Shown piece by piece: positions 1-6,783 of a stretch of 10,864 nucleotides of DNA. How positions within the stretch are numbered: the stretch's first letter is position 1; every line of letters starts with the position of its first letter. The position numbers were made by a program, and so were the translations under genes. The stretch is from contig JAQZAY010000107.1 in the NCBI GenBank assembly GCA_029239415.1, forward strand, positions 1-10,864, given 5' to 3'. The DNA is from Pseudomonas sp. Lineage in GTDB: Bacteria > Pseudomonadota > Gammaproteobacteria > Pseudomonadales > Pseudomonadaceae. The notes under the pieces are model-generated. The model was given only the letters and a program-made list of their open reading frames with translations. It did not search any database and was not told the origin of the DNA.

Positions 1-19
1 CGTTGAAAAGAAGTTCCAG

Positions 20-95
20 GTCCCCTTCGTCTAGTGGCCTAGGACACCGCCCTTTCACGGCGGTAACAGGGGTTCGAGTCCCCTAGGGGACGCCA
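20..95 (+). tRNA. tRNA-Glu (anticodon UUC)
   Basis: A complete 76-nt cloverleaf with encoded CCA (93-95). The acceptor stem pairs GTCCCCT (20-26) with AGGGGAC (85-91), and G92 is the discriminator. The anticodon stem CCGCC/GGCGG (47-51/59-63) holds the loop CTTTCAC, with anticodon TTC at 54-56, which reads GAA and GAG. The T arm has the standard GGTTCGAG core. The sequence is almost identical to what I remember of E. coli tRNA-Glu. The 19 bases before it hold no promoter, so it is probably the last tRNA of a transcript that begins upstream; in Pseudomonas a tRNA-Ala/tRNA-Glu pair near gltX is typical (from memory). Confidence 0.98.
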
Positions 96-123
96 ATTTT
101 TTACCCGCGTTTGCGGGACTTGG

Positions 124-160
124 AAGGCTCATTCGATTATTGAATGGGCCTTTTGTTTTT
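124..160 (+). terminator. Rho-independent terminator of the tRNA transcript
   Basis: An 11-bp stem (124-134 with 142-152, one G-U wobble) closes a 7-base loop and is followed at once by a T-rich tract (151-160). A smaller hairpin CCCGC-GTTT-GCGGG (104-117) lies between it and the tRNA; it has no T tract and may act in 3'-end processing. The position directly after the tRNA fits termination of the tRNA transcript and separates it from the TetR gene. Confidence 0.85.
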
Positions 161-213
161 CCTCCCTTTAAAAAGTGCTTTTCCCCCTCCTGACCAACGG
201 TGGGCGTTTCTGC

Positions 214-244
214 TTGCCGAAAAATATTACAAGCATAATATTAC
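214..244 (+). promoter_or_regulatory. Probable TetR-family operator over the operon promoter
   Basis: A perfect 7-bp inverted repeat, AATATTA (223-229) and TAATATT (236-242), is separated by 6 bases in an AT-rich pocket of a GC-rich region. The same stretch also contains a direct repeat of AATATTAC (223-230 and 237-244). A possible sigma-70 promoter overlaps it: TTGCCG (214-219), 16 bases, TAATAT (236-241). TetR repressors commonly bind a short palindrome over their own promoter, so this is the likely site for the regulator starting at 269. The binding is inferred. Confidence 0.6.
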
Positions 245-268
245 CTCCATCATATTTGTGAGGTGGTC

Positions 269-811
269 ATGAGCGACAGGAAGAGCAAGACCCGTGAACG
301 GATTCTCGAAGCGGCCTGCGATGCACTGGTCCAGCAGGGACCCGTCGAGCCCAGCGTGAGCGATGTGATGAGTGCCGCCGGCCTTACGGTGGGCGGCTTC
401 TACGCCCATTTCGAAAGCAAGGAGGCGTTGATGCTCGAGGCGTTTCGCCACCTGCTCGGTGAACGCCGGGCGATGCTGTCCCAGGCCGATCCGAGCCTTG
501 ACGGCGATGCCCGCCGCGCGCTGGTGGCAGCGTTCTATCTTTCGCGCAAGCACCGCGATGCCGTCCATGACCTCGGTTGCCCGCTGCCCAATGCACTGAG
601 CGAGATGCAGCGCCTGCCCGAGGCATTCCGCGGGGCCTTGGCCGAGCATATCGAACTGATGACCGCGCAACTGGCCGAGCGCCCCGAGGACATTGACAAA
701 GTCCTGGTCGACCTGGCGCTGATGGTCGGTGGCATCGCCCTGGCACGGGCCCTGGGCGGCACAGAGTTGTCCGACCGTATTCTGCGTGCCGCCAAGTCGG
801 CGGTGATCTGA
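269..811 (+). CDS. TetR/AcrR-family transcriptional regulator
   Basis: A 180-residue protein with the TetR layout. The N-terminal DNA-binding domain spans about residues 8-52 and includes the family signature around the recognition helix (VGGFYAHFESKEAL, 41-54). The rest is an all-helical ligand-binding and dimerisation domain with a GCPL motif near 103-106. I chose the ATG at 269 because GAGG (260-263) lies 5 bases upstream; an in-frame GTG at 263 would overlap that site. The hydrolase gene starts 25 bp after the stop, so the two are probably cotranscribed. By family knowledge it should be a small-molecule-responsive repressor. By context it most likely controls itself and the two enzymes that follow, through the dyad at 223-242. 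The inducer cannot be predicted. Confidence 0.9.
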   Translation: MSDRKSKTRERILEAACDALVQQGPVEPSVSDVMSAAGLTVGGFYAHFESKEALMLEAFRHLLGERRAMLSQADPSLDGDARRALVAAFYLSRKHRDAVHDLGCPLPNALSEMQRLPEAFRGALAEHIELMTAQLAERPEDIDKVLVDLALMVGGIALARALGGTELSDRILRAAKSAVI

Positions 812-836
812 TCACCCGCAACCCTGGAGCAAGGCA

Positions 837-1670
837 ATGGCTACCCTGAGCTGGTTACGTGGCGTCAATGGCACCCTCGGGCATGTGCTGCCGGAGCATG
901 TCGCTGGCACGATGCGCAAGGCTTTCATGACCCCACGCAACCTGCCGCCCAGGCCCTGGGAATTGCCGTTGCTCGCGCGTGCCGAGCGCATCACCCTGCG
1001 CTTCGGGCTCTCGGCCTTGCGTTGGGGGCAGGGTCCGACGGTGTTGCTGATCCACGGATGGGAAGGGCGCCCGACCCAGTTCGCCTCTCTGATCGAAACC
1101 CTGGTCGAGAAAGGACACACGGTCGTCTCCCTGGAAGGGCCCGCCCATGGCCGCTCGCCGGGCCACCAGGCGCATGTGGTGCTGTTTGCACGTGCGCTGC
1201 TGGAAGCCGCTGCGGAGCTGCCGCCGCTGCGCGCCGTGATCGGCCACTCGATGGGCGGTGCCAGTGTGTTGCTGGCCTTGCAGTGGGGGCTGCGGGCCGA
1301 TGCTGCCGTCAGCATCGCGGCCCCGGCACAGCTGCTGGGCGTGCTGCGCAGCTTCGCCCGTCGCCTGGGACTGCCGGCGCGAGCGCGGGCCGCGTTCATC
1401 CGGCAGATCGAACGTGATGTTGGCGTGCAGGTCAGCAAGCTGGATGTCAGTGGCTACCAGCTCGACATCCCGGGCCTGGTGGTCCACGCCCGTGACGATC
1501 CGCTGGTGCCGTCCAGCGAGGCGCCGATCATCCACAAGTCCTGGTTCGACAGTCGCCTGATGGTGCTCGAGGAAGGGGGGCACCAGCGCGTGCTGGCTGA
1601 CCCGCGTCTGAGCGACGGCGTGCTCGAGCTGCTGGCGCGTACCGCGATGCCGGCCCGGCAATCGGCCTGA
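837..1670 (+). CDS. Alpha/beta-hydrolase fold protein
   Basis: A 277-residue serine hydrolase of the alpha/beta fold. The oxyanion-side HGWEG is at residues 73-77 and the nucleophile elbow GHSMGG at 136-141, giving Ser138. The likely acid is Asp221 in DDPLVP, and the likely catalytic base is His249 in GGHQR, so the triad looks complete. The N-terminal 40 residues show no signal peptide or clear membrane helix, which suggests a cytoplasmic enzyme. The start is supported by GGAGCAAGG (826-834), ending 2 bases before the ATG. It lies 25 bp after the TetR gene and 42 bp before a thioesterase, so it probably works on an ester, thioester or lactone in a pathway the TetR protein senses. The substrate is unknown, and esterase, lipase-like or other hydrolytic activity are all possible. 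Confidence 0.88.
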   Translation: MATLSWLRGVNGTLGHVLPEHVAGTMRKAFMTPRNLPPRPWELPLLARAERITLRFGLSALRWGQGPTVLLIHGWEGRPTQFASLIETLVEKGHTVVSLEGPAHGRSPGHQAHVVLFARALLEAAAELPPLRAVIGHSMGGASVLLALQWGLRADAAVSIAAPAQLLGVLRSFARRLGLPARARAAFIRQIERDVGVQVSKLDVSGYQLDIPGLVVHARDDPLVPSSEAPIIHKSWFDSRLMVLEEGGHQRVLADPRLSDGVLELLARTAMPARQSA

Positions 1671-1712
1671 GCCTGGGTTACACTGGCCCGTTCATCATTC
1701 AAGGGAGCGGGC

Positions 1713-2147
1713 ATGAGCTGGGACCTGGCAGCGCCATTCATCATCGACCTGAGCGTCGGCGCCGAAGACATAGACGGCCTCGGCCACGCCAACAACGCCG
1801 TCTACGTCACCTGGCTCGAACGCTGCGCCTGGCGTCACTCGCAGCGCCTGGGCCTGGACCTCGCCGAGTACCGCCGCCTCGATCGCGCCATGGCCGTCGT
1901 GCGCCACGAGATCGACTACCTTGCCGCGGGTTACCAGGATGACGAGCTGCAGCTGGCCACCTGGATCGTCGACTGGGACCAGCGCCTGCGCATGACCCGC
2001 CGCTTCCAGCTCAAGCGCCCCAGCGACGGCACGACCTTGCTGCGAGCGCAGACAACCTTCGTCTGCATCGAGCTGTCCACGGGCAAGCCAAAACGCATGC
2101 CTGCGCAATTCATCGAGGGATACGGCCCGGCGCTGATCGGTGCCTGA
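1713..2147 (+). CDS. Acyl-CoA thioesterase, hotdog fold (4HBT/YbgC type)
   Basis: A 144-residue single hotdog-domain protein, a normal length for the 4-hydroxybenzoyl-CoA thioesterase family. The family motif [11 protein letters not shown] covers residues 21-31, with Asp21 the expected catalytic residue, followed by the long helix from about 30 to 45. These enzymes hydrolyse acyl-CoA thioesters in the cytoplasm as dimers or tetramers. GGGAG (1703-1707) supports the ATG. The 42-bp gap after the hydrolase contains a TACACT -10-like element (1679-1684) but no convincing -35, so read-through from the TetR operon is the simplest model. The acyl substrate cannot be told from the sequence. Confidence 0.88.
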   Translation: MSWDLAAPFIIDLSVGAEDIDGLGHANNAVYVTWLERCAWRHSQRLGLDLAEYRRLDRAMAVVRHEIDYLAAGYQDDELQLATWIVDWDQRLRMTRRFQLKRPSDGTTLLRAQTTFVCIELSTGKPKRMPAQFIEGYGPALIGA

Positions 2148-2171
2148 CCAGGTGTTCATTTTTGCTAGACT
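2144..2171 (+). promoter_or_regulatory. Sigma-70-type promoter for dusC
   Basis: CTGACC (2144-2149) and TAGACT (2166-2171) are separated by 16 bases, with an extended -10 TGC just before the hexamer. The -35 overlaps the thioesterase stop codon. Transcription would start near 2178, giving a short leader of about 20 bases before the dusC ATG. This would make dusC independent of the TetR operon. Confidence 0.6.
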
Positions 2172-2200
2172 GCCGCACTTTTTCATTCGAGACACCATCC

Positions 2201-3145
2201 ATGCAAATTGCCCTGGCCCCCATGGAGGGGCTGGTCGACAACATCCTGCGCGACGTGCTGACCCGGGTGGGCGGCATCGACTGGTGCGTGACCGAGTTCA
2301 TCCGCGTCTGCGACCGCCTGCTGCCCGAATCGCAATTCGACAAGCTGGCGCCCGAGTTGCGCGACGGCGCACGAACCGCTGCCGGTGTGCCGATGCGGGT
2401 GCAACTGCTCGGTTCGGATCCGGCATGCCTGGCCGACAACGCGGTGCTGGCCTGCCAGCTCGGCGCGCCGGTGATCGACCTGAACTTCGGCTGCCCGGCC
2501 AAGACGGTGAACAAGTCGCGTGGCGGGGCGGTGCTGCTCAAGGAGCCGGAGCTGCTGCACGCGATCGTGCGCGAGGTGCGCCGGGCCGTGCCAGCGCATA
2601 TCCCGGTGACCGCCAAGATGCGCCTGGGCTTCGATAGCCCCGACGGCGCGCTCGAATGCGCCACTGCGCTGGCCGAGGGTGGGGCCGACCACCTGGTGGT
2701 GCATGCACGGACCAAGGTCGACGGCTACAAGCCGCCCGCACACTGGGAATGGGTGGCGCGGGTCCAGGACGTGGTCAAGGTGCCGGTGTTCGCCAATGGC
2801 GAGATCTGGACCGTCGAGGACTGGCAGCGTTGCCGGGCGGTGAGTGGCGCCGAGCACATCATGCTCGGGCGAGGGCTGGTTTCGCGGCCGGATCTTGCCC
2901 TGCAGATCGCCGCGGTGCGCGAAGGGCGCGAGTACCCGCCATTGGATTGGCCGGCATTGCTGCCCCTGTTGCAGGAATTCTGGCGCCAGGCCCAGGCCAA
3001 GCTGTCGCCACGGTACGCGCCGGGACGTCTGAAGCAATGGCTGGGGATGCTGACCCGCGGCTATCCGCAAGCGGTGGAGTTGTTCGCCCAAGTGCGGCGC
3101 GAGCAGGACTGTGCCCGGATCAGTGGGTTATTGGGAATGGCGTAG
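2201..3145 (+). CDS. dusC: tRNA-dihydrouridine(16) synthase DusC
   Basis: A 314-residue FMN enzyme that reduces a specific uridine of tRNA to dihydrouridine with NADPH; DusC acts on U16 in the D loop. The N-terminal strand APMEG (6-10) begins the TIM barrel and FMN site. The catalytic loop NFGCPAK (95-101) carries the proton donor Cys98. KMR (139-141), HAR (168-170), ANGE (198-201) and GRG (223-225) are the usual FMN and phosphate contacts. The C-terminal helical domain (about 245-314) is the tRNA-recognition part. Length and the RLKQWLG segment near 276-282 favour DusC over DusA or DusB. I took the ATG at 2201 because the protein then starts exactly at the family N terminus; an upstream in-frame TTG (2162) lies before the promoter's -10. 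The ribosome site is weak (CGAGAC, 2188-2193). Confidence 0.93.
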   Translation: MQIALAPMEGLVDNILRDVLTRVGGIDWCVTEFIRVCDRLLPESQFDKLAPELRDGARTAAGVPMRVQLLGSDPACLADNAVLACQLGAPVIDLNFGCPAKTVNKSRGGAVLLKEPELLHAIVREVRRAVPAHIPVTAKMRLGFDSPDGALECATALAEGGADHLVVHARTKVDGYKPPAHWEWVARVQDVVKVPVFANGEIWTVEDWQRCRAVSGAEHIMLGRGLVSRPDLALQIAAVREGREYPPLDWPALLPLLQEFWRQAQAKLSPRYAPGRLKQWLGMLTRGYPQAVELFAQVRREQDCARISGLLGMA

Positions 3146-3155
3146 GGGCCAAGCC

Positions 3156-3188
3156 GGGCGGCAAGGGTGAAAAATTTTTTTGCCGCCC
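3156..3188. repeat. Perfect inverted repeat after dusC
   Basis: GGGCGGCAA (3156-3164) and TTGCCGCCC (3180-3188) are exact complements. The 15-base interior contains a run of A (3170-3174) followed by a run of T (3175-3181), so the interior can pair as well. It lies 11 bp after the dusC stop and ends 2 bp before the sigma-32 -35 element. It may end dusC transcription, but no T tract follows the second arm, so it is not a textbook terminator. Confidence 0.55.
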
Positions 3189-3190
3189 CG

Positions 3191-3216
3191 CTTGAAAAGC
3201 GCTTGGTGGGACATAT
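3191..3216 (+). promoter_or_regulatory. Heat-shock (sigma-32) promoter of ibpA
   Basis: CTTGAAA (3191-3197) matches the sigma-32 -35 consensus exactly. After 11 bases, GGACATAT (3209-3216) matches the CATnT half of the CCCCATnT -10 consensus, while the preceding C run is poor. Transcription should begin near 3222-3224, giving a leader of about 60 bases. The promoter fits the small heat-shock gene that follows. Confidence 0.75.
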
Positions 3217-3223
3217 CTGTTGG

Positions 3224-3283
3224 GTACGCGATGCCGAATTCGGGTCGCGGAATCAACCACTCGCTGATCTCAGGAGATGTACC
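3224..3283 (+). ncRNA. ROSE-like RNA thermometer in the ibpA 5' leader
   Basis: Two stem-loops can be drawn. The first pairs CGCGA with TCGCG (3227-3231/3245-3249) around the palindrome CCGAATTCGG (3234-3243). The second contains TCGCT (3261-3265), which fits the UYGCU motif of ROSE elements, placed opposite the ribosome site AGGA (3272-3275) across a 6-base loop. U3265-A3272, C3264-G3273, C3262-G3274, U3261-A3275 and C3260-G3276 pair, and G3263 is left unpaired, as ROSE hairpins typically show. Short ROSE-like thermometers upstream of ibpA have been described in Pseudomonas. At low temperature the ribosome site would be masked, and heat would open it. Confidence 0.8.
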
Positions 3284-3727
3284 ATGACTACCGCTTTTTC
3301 CCTCGCACCTCTGTTCCGTCATTCTGTTGGCTTCGACCGCTTCAACGACCTGTTCGAGTCCGCAGCGCGCAACGAGGCGGGTAGCAGCTACCCACCCTAC
3401 AACGTCGAGAAGCATGGCGATGACCACTATCGCATCGTTGTCGCGGCAGCCGGTTTCCAGGAACAGGACCTGGACCTGCAAGTCGAGAAGGGTGTGCTGA
3501 CCGTGACCGGCGGCAAGCGCGATGCCAGCGCCGAAAGCGTGACCTACCTGCACCAGGGCATCGCCCAGCGTGCCTTCAAGCTGTCGTTCCGCCTGGCCGA
3601 CCATATCGAGGTCAAGGCCGCTGACCTGTCCAACGGCCTGCTCAGCATCGATCTGCTGCGCATCGTGCCGGAAGAGGCCAAGGCCAAGCGCATTCCGATC
3701 GGTTCGGATAAGCCAGCGCTGAGCTGA
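3284..3727 (+). CDS. ibpA: Small heat-shock protein IbpA (Hsp20/alpha-crystallin family)
   Basis: A 147-residue ATP-independent holdase that binds unfolding proteins in the cytoplasm and keeps them ready for DnaK and ClpB. The alpha-crystallin domain spans about residues 36-128. It contains the conserved A-x-x-x-NG-L-L-x-I pattern (113-122). The C-terminal tail carries the I-P-I anchor (137-139) that docks on a neighbouring subunit during oligomer assembly. The ATG at 3284 is preceded by AGGAGA (3272-3277). The open frame extends upstream to 3167, but that part overlaps the promoter and leader and is not coding. Control appears double: transcription from a sigma-32 promoter and translation through the RNA thermometer. 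The gene stands alone and ends at a strong terminator. Confidence 0.94.
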   Translation: MTTAFSLAPLFRHSVGFDRFNDLFESAARNEAGSSYPPYNVEKHGDDHYRIVVAAAGFQEQDLDLQVEKGVLTVTGGKRDASAESVTYLHQGIAQRAFKLSFRLADHIEVKAADLSNGLLSIDLLRIVPEEAKAKRIPIGSDKPALS

Positions 3728-3740
3728 GACTGGCTGTGAC

Positions 3741-3769
3741 AAGAAGGGCGCCCTCGGGCGCCCTTCTTT
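3741..3769. terminator. Terminator shared by convergent ibpA and the c-di-GMP gene
   Basis: The arms AAGAAGGGCGCCC (3741-3753) and GGGCGCCCTTCTT (3756-3768) are perfect complements around two bases; in RNA the loop would open to about CCTCGG. On the plus strand it ends in TTCTTT. It starts 14 bp after the ibpA stop. The minus-strand gene stops at 3778, only 9 bp from the hairpin, so it probably serves both directions, although the minus-strand T run is shorter. Confidence 0.85.
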
Positions 3770-3777
3770 GTGGGCGT

Positions 3778-6723
3778 CTAGTAGTCCGCCGGCGCCTCCA
3801 GCAACATCTGCCGAAACTCCTTCAGCGGCAGCGGCCTGCTGTACAGGTATCCCTGGTACAGATGGCATCCCTGGCGTTCGAGGAACTCCAGCTGCTCGCT
3901 CAATTCGACCCCCTCGGCTATCACCGTCAGGTCAAGGCTGCGAGCCATGGCGACGATGGCCCGGACGATCTCGGCATCGTTGGGGTCGACCGGGGCGTCG
4001 CGCACGAACGACTGGTCGATCTTCAGTGCATCCACCGGCAAGCGCTTGAGGTAGGTGAGCGATGAATAGCCAGTGCCGAAATCATCCATGGCAAAGCTCA
4101 CGCCGTAGCGCTTGAGCTCGCGCATCTTGCTGATGGTGTCTTCCAGGTTCTGGATGACGATGCCTTCGGTGATCTCCAGCTTGAGCATGTGCCGGGGCAG
4201 GCGGTAGTCGTCGAGGCTGCGCAGTACCCGCTCGACAAAATCGTTCTGGCGAAACTGGCGTGGACTGATGTTCACGCACAGGCTGAACGCCTCGGCGTCG
4301 ATCAGCCGGTCCTGAAGCATCCCTGCGCAGGCATCGCAGGCCTCGTCGAGGATCCAGCTGCCGACCTCGAGGATCAGGCCGCTTTCCTCCAGCACCTGGA
4401 TGAACTGCGCGGGTGGCTGTTGTCCCAGCTGTGGATGGTGCCAGCGCAGCAGCACTTCGGCACCGATGATGTGGTTGTCACGGGCATCGACCTGGGGTTG
4501 AAAGTGCAGGGCCAGCTGGCCGCGGGCGAGCGCCAGGCGCAGGTCGTTCTCCATGCGCAGGCGCTCGCTGGCGGCTTTCTGCATGGTGGTGTGGAACACC
4601 TGCGTGGTATTGCGCCCCGAGTCCTTGGCCCGGTACAGGGCGATGTCGGCGCGCTTGAGCAGGTCGGCGGGGGTCACGCCGTGGTCGGGAATCAGCGCCA
4701 CGCCGATGCTGGGGGTGACCTGCAGGCGCTGGCCATCCAGCGACATGGGCGCGACCAGCAGTTCGCGAAGCGAGTCGGCCAGCTTGCGGACCTGCCCCTC
4801 GACCGCCTCGCGGCTGCCTTCGAGCCCACCGAGCAGTACCACGAACTCGTCGCCTCCCAGGCGGGCCACCGTGTCCTCCAGGCGCACGCTGGCCTCAAGG
4901 CGCGCCGTGATGATCTTCAGCACCGTGTCGCCGACCGGATGGCCGAGCGAATCGTTGATGTGCTTGAAATGATCGAGGTCCAGAAACAGCAAGGCACCAC
5001 GCAGGTTCTGGCGCTTGAGCAAGGCGATCTGCTGGCTCAGGCGGTCCATCAGCAGGGCGCGGTTGGGCAGGTTGGTCAGCGGGTCGTGATAGGCCAGGTG
5101 GCGGATCTGCGCCTGGGCGTTCTTCAACTGGCTGACGTCGCGAGCGGTCAGCAGCAGGCAGTCGGTTTCGTTGAGGGAAATCGGCTCGACCGAGACCTCG
5201 ACGGTCAGGATTTCGCCGCGCTTGTTGCGTCCCAGCATCTCCCGATGATGCACGCGACCGCGCTCCATCAATTCATTGAGCAAGGCGGCGCGCTGCTTCT
5301 GGTCGGTCCAGATGCCCAGTTCATGCACCGTGCGCCCGACCACTTCGGCTGCGCTGTAGCCGGTAAGCCGGCAGAAGCCGTCATTGACCTCCAGGTAGCG
5401 CCCGCTCTGGCGTTCGGTGATGGTGATGGCATCCGGACTTGAGTGAAAGGCCTTGGCGAACTTTTCCTCGCTGGCCTTGAGCGCCGCTTCCGCGCGTTGC
5501 TGCTGGGTGATGTCGCGCAGGGTGGTGACGCTGCAGGGTTGGCTGCCGACGCTGATCAGGCGGCTGGAGATCACGCATGTCAGGGGGATGCCGTTGCTGT
5601 GATTGACCACCACCGCCACGTTGCTCAAGGCCTGGTCGCGAATGACCTGCTCGATGCGCTGGGCACGCGCCGCCGACTCGGCCCACAGGCCGATCTCCTC
5701 GGCGGTACGGCCGAGCACCTGCGGCACGCTCCAGCCAAAGGTCTGGGTGAAGGCCGGGTTCACCTCGATGAACTGGCCCGTGTCCTGGCGCGTCACGCAG
5801 ATCGGATCGGGGCTGGCCTGGAACAGGCTGGCGAATTTTTCTTCCGAGGCGCTCAAGCGCTGCTCCCGCTCGACCTGGCCGGTGATGTCGAGCAGGGTGC
5901 CGGCCATGCGCAGCGGGTTGCCCTGGTCGTCGCGGTACAGCCGGGCGCGGCTTTCGATGTAGCGCGAAGCACCGTCTTCGAGCTGGACGCGGTAGGTGAT
6001 CTGGTAGTTGCCTGCCGGACCCTCGCGCAGGCTGCGGTAGGCCTGGCGCATGGCCTCGCGCTCCTGCTCGGGCACACCCTCGAAAAAGGCCTCGAAAGAT
6101 TCGTGGAAGGGTGTCGGCTCGAGGCCGTGCAGTTGTGCGGCGCGGGCCGAACCGTAGAGCATGCCGCTGGGGATGTGCCAGTCCCAGGTGCCCATCTGTG
6201 CAGAGTCCAGCGCCAGGTCGAGCCGTTCCTGGCTTTCCTTGAGTGCCCGTTCGGAGTTGATCAGCGCAGCTTCGCGCTCGCGCTGGCGGGTGATCTCGCG
6301 GATCACCCCGATCATCATCTGCGGCCGTCCCAGGCTGTCGCGGGTGAGGCTGCCGTTGATCTCCAGCCAATGCTGGCTGCCGTCCGGCCAGCGGATCCGG
6401 TGGCGCATGGCGCGTTCCACCGGCTCGCCGTCGATCACCGCGTTGAAGGCCTGGCGCGCACGTTCGCGGTCTTCCTCGGGCAGCAGGTCGAGGTAGTCGA
6501 TGTCTTCGGCCAGGGGCTGGTCGGGATCGAATCCGAACAGCGCCTGGGTGCCTCGCGACCAGCTGATCCGCCCGCTTTCTATATCCCAGAGCCAGGCTCC
6601 CAGGCGCGCGCCATTGAGCGCGACCAGCAGCTGCGGTGCGTTTTGCCAGGTCTGCTCGGACTCCTGGGGATCGGCCGCGTGGATGCGCGGCAGCCGCGCA
6701 GAACGATGTGCTGATTTGGACAT
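3778..6723 (-). CDS. Four-PAS GGDEF-EAL c-di-GMP turnover protein
   Basis: About 981 residues with no signal peptide or membrane segment, so a cytoplasmic sensor enzyme. Residue numbers here count from a TTG three bases upstream of the chosen ATG. Four PAS domains cover about 35-150, 165-287, 292-408 and 415-533. The first two resemble each other, as do the last two. GGDEF lies at 540-715 with an intact GGDEF motif (624-628) and an RxxD inhibitory site (615-618) five residues upstream. The EAL domain (720-975) has EVL at 757-759, Asn819, Glu851 and Glu854, DDFGTG (881-886), Lys902, Glu938 and QGY (957-959), so the phosphodiesterase site also looks complete. It may make c-di-GMP, degrade it, or both; an EAL-dominant role with a regulatory GGDEF is common. 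I chose the ATG at 6723; the TTG at 6726 is the alternative. The ribosome site is weak (AAGG about 11 bases upstream). A LysR gene ends 60 bp upstream on the same strand. Confidence 0.93.
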   Translation of the reverse strand: MSKSAHRSARLPRIHAADPQESEQTWQNAPQLLVALNGARLGAWLWDIESGRISWSRGTQALFGFDPDQPLAEDIDYLDLLPEEDRERARQAFNAVIDGEPVERAMRHRIRWPDGSQHWLEINGSLTRDSLGRPQMMIGVIREITRQREREAALINSERALKESQERLDLALDSAQMGTWDWHIPSGMLYGSARAAQLHGLEPTPFHESFEAFFEGVPEQEREAMRQAYRSLREGPAGNYQITYRVQLEDGASRYIESRARLYRDDQGNPLRMAGTLLDITGQVEREQRLSASEEKFASLFQASPDPICVTRQDTGQFIEVNPAFTQTFGWSVPQVLGRTAEEIGLWAESAARAQRIEQVIRDQALSNVAVVVNHSNGIPLTCVISSRLISVGSQPCSVTTLRDITQQQRAEAALKASEEKFAKAFHSSPDAITITERQSGRYLEVNDGFCRLTGYSAAEVVGRTVHELGIWTDQKQRAALLNELMERGRVHHREMLGRNKRGEILTVEVSVEPISLNETDCLLLTARDVSQLKNAQAQIRHLAYHDPLTNLPNRALLMDRLSQQIALLKRQNLRGALLFLDLDHFKHINDSLGHPVGDTVLKIITARLEASVRLEDTVARLGGDEFVVLLGGLEGSREAVEGQVRKLADSLRELLVAPMSLDGQRLQVTPSIGVALIPDHGVTPADLLKRADIALYRAKDSGRNTTQVFHTTMQKAASERLRMENDLRLALARGQLALHFQPQVDARDNHIIGAEVLLRWHHPQLGQQPPAQFIQVLEESGLILEVGSWILDEACDACAGMLQDRLIDAEAFSLCVNISPRQFRQNDFVERVLRSLDDYRLPRHMLKLEITEGIVIQNLEDTISKMRELKRYGVSFAMDDFGTGYSSLTYLKRLPVDALKIDQSFVRDAPVDPNDAEIVRAIVAMARSLDLTVIAEGVELSEQLEFLERQGCHLYQGYLYSRPLPLKEFRQMLLEAPADY

Positions 6724-6783
6724 CAATACCAGACCTTTGGCCGATGACGCGTCCTTGAGAGTGATGCCGGTGCTGCCGGCCTG

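Noticed and set aside
20..95. tRNA-Glu as an attachment site for an integrated element
   Set aside because: No integrase gene and no repeat of the tRNA 3' end is seen in the window; the following genes look like core genome.
3167..3283. Upstream extension of the ibpA frame
   Set aside because: It covers the heat-shock promoter and RNA thermometer, and the ATG at 3284 has a good ribosome site and gives the normal family length.
4189..6714. Two long plus-strand open frames (4189-5442 and 5443-6714) antisense to the PAS-GGDEF-EAL gene
   Set aside because: They contain no recognisable domain and have the A/Q/H/G/R/L-rich composition of frames mirrored from a GC-rich gene. The minus-strand frame has six intact domains.
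6766..6780. Terminator after the LysR gene
   Set aside because: The stem is only 5 bp (GCCGG-TGCTG-CCGGC) with no T tract, so termination there is doubtful.
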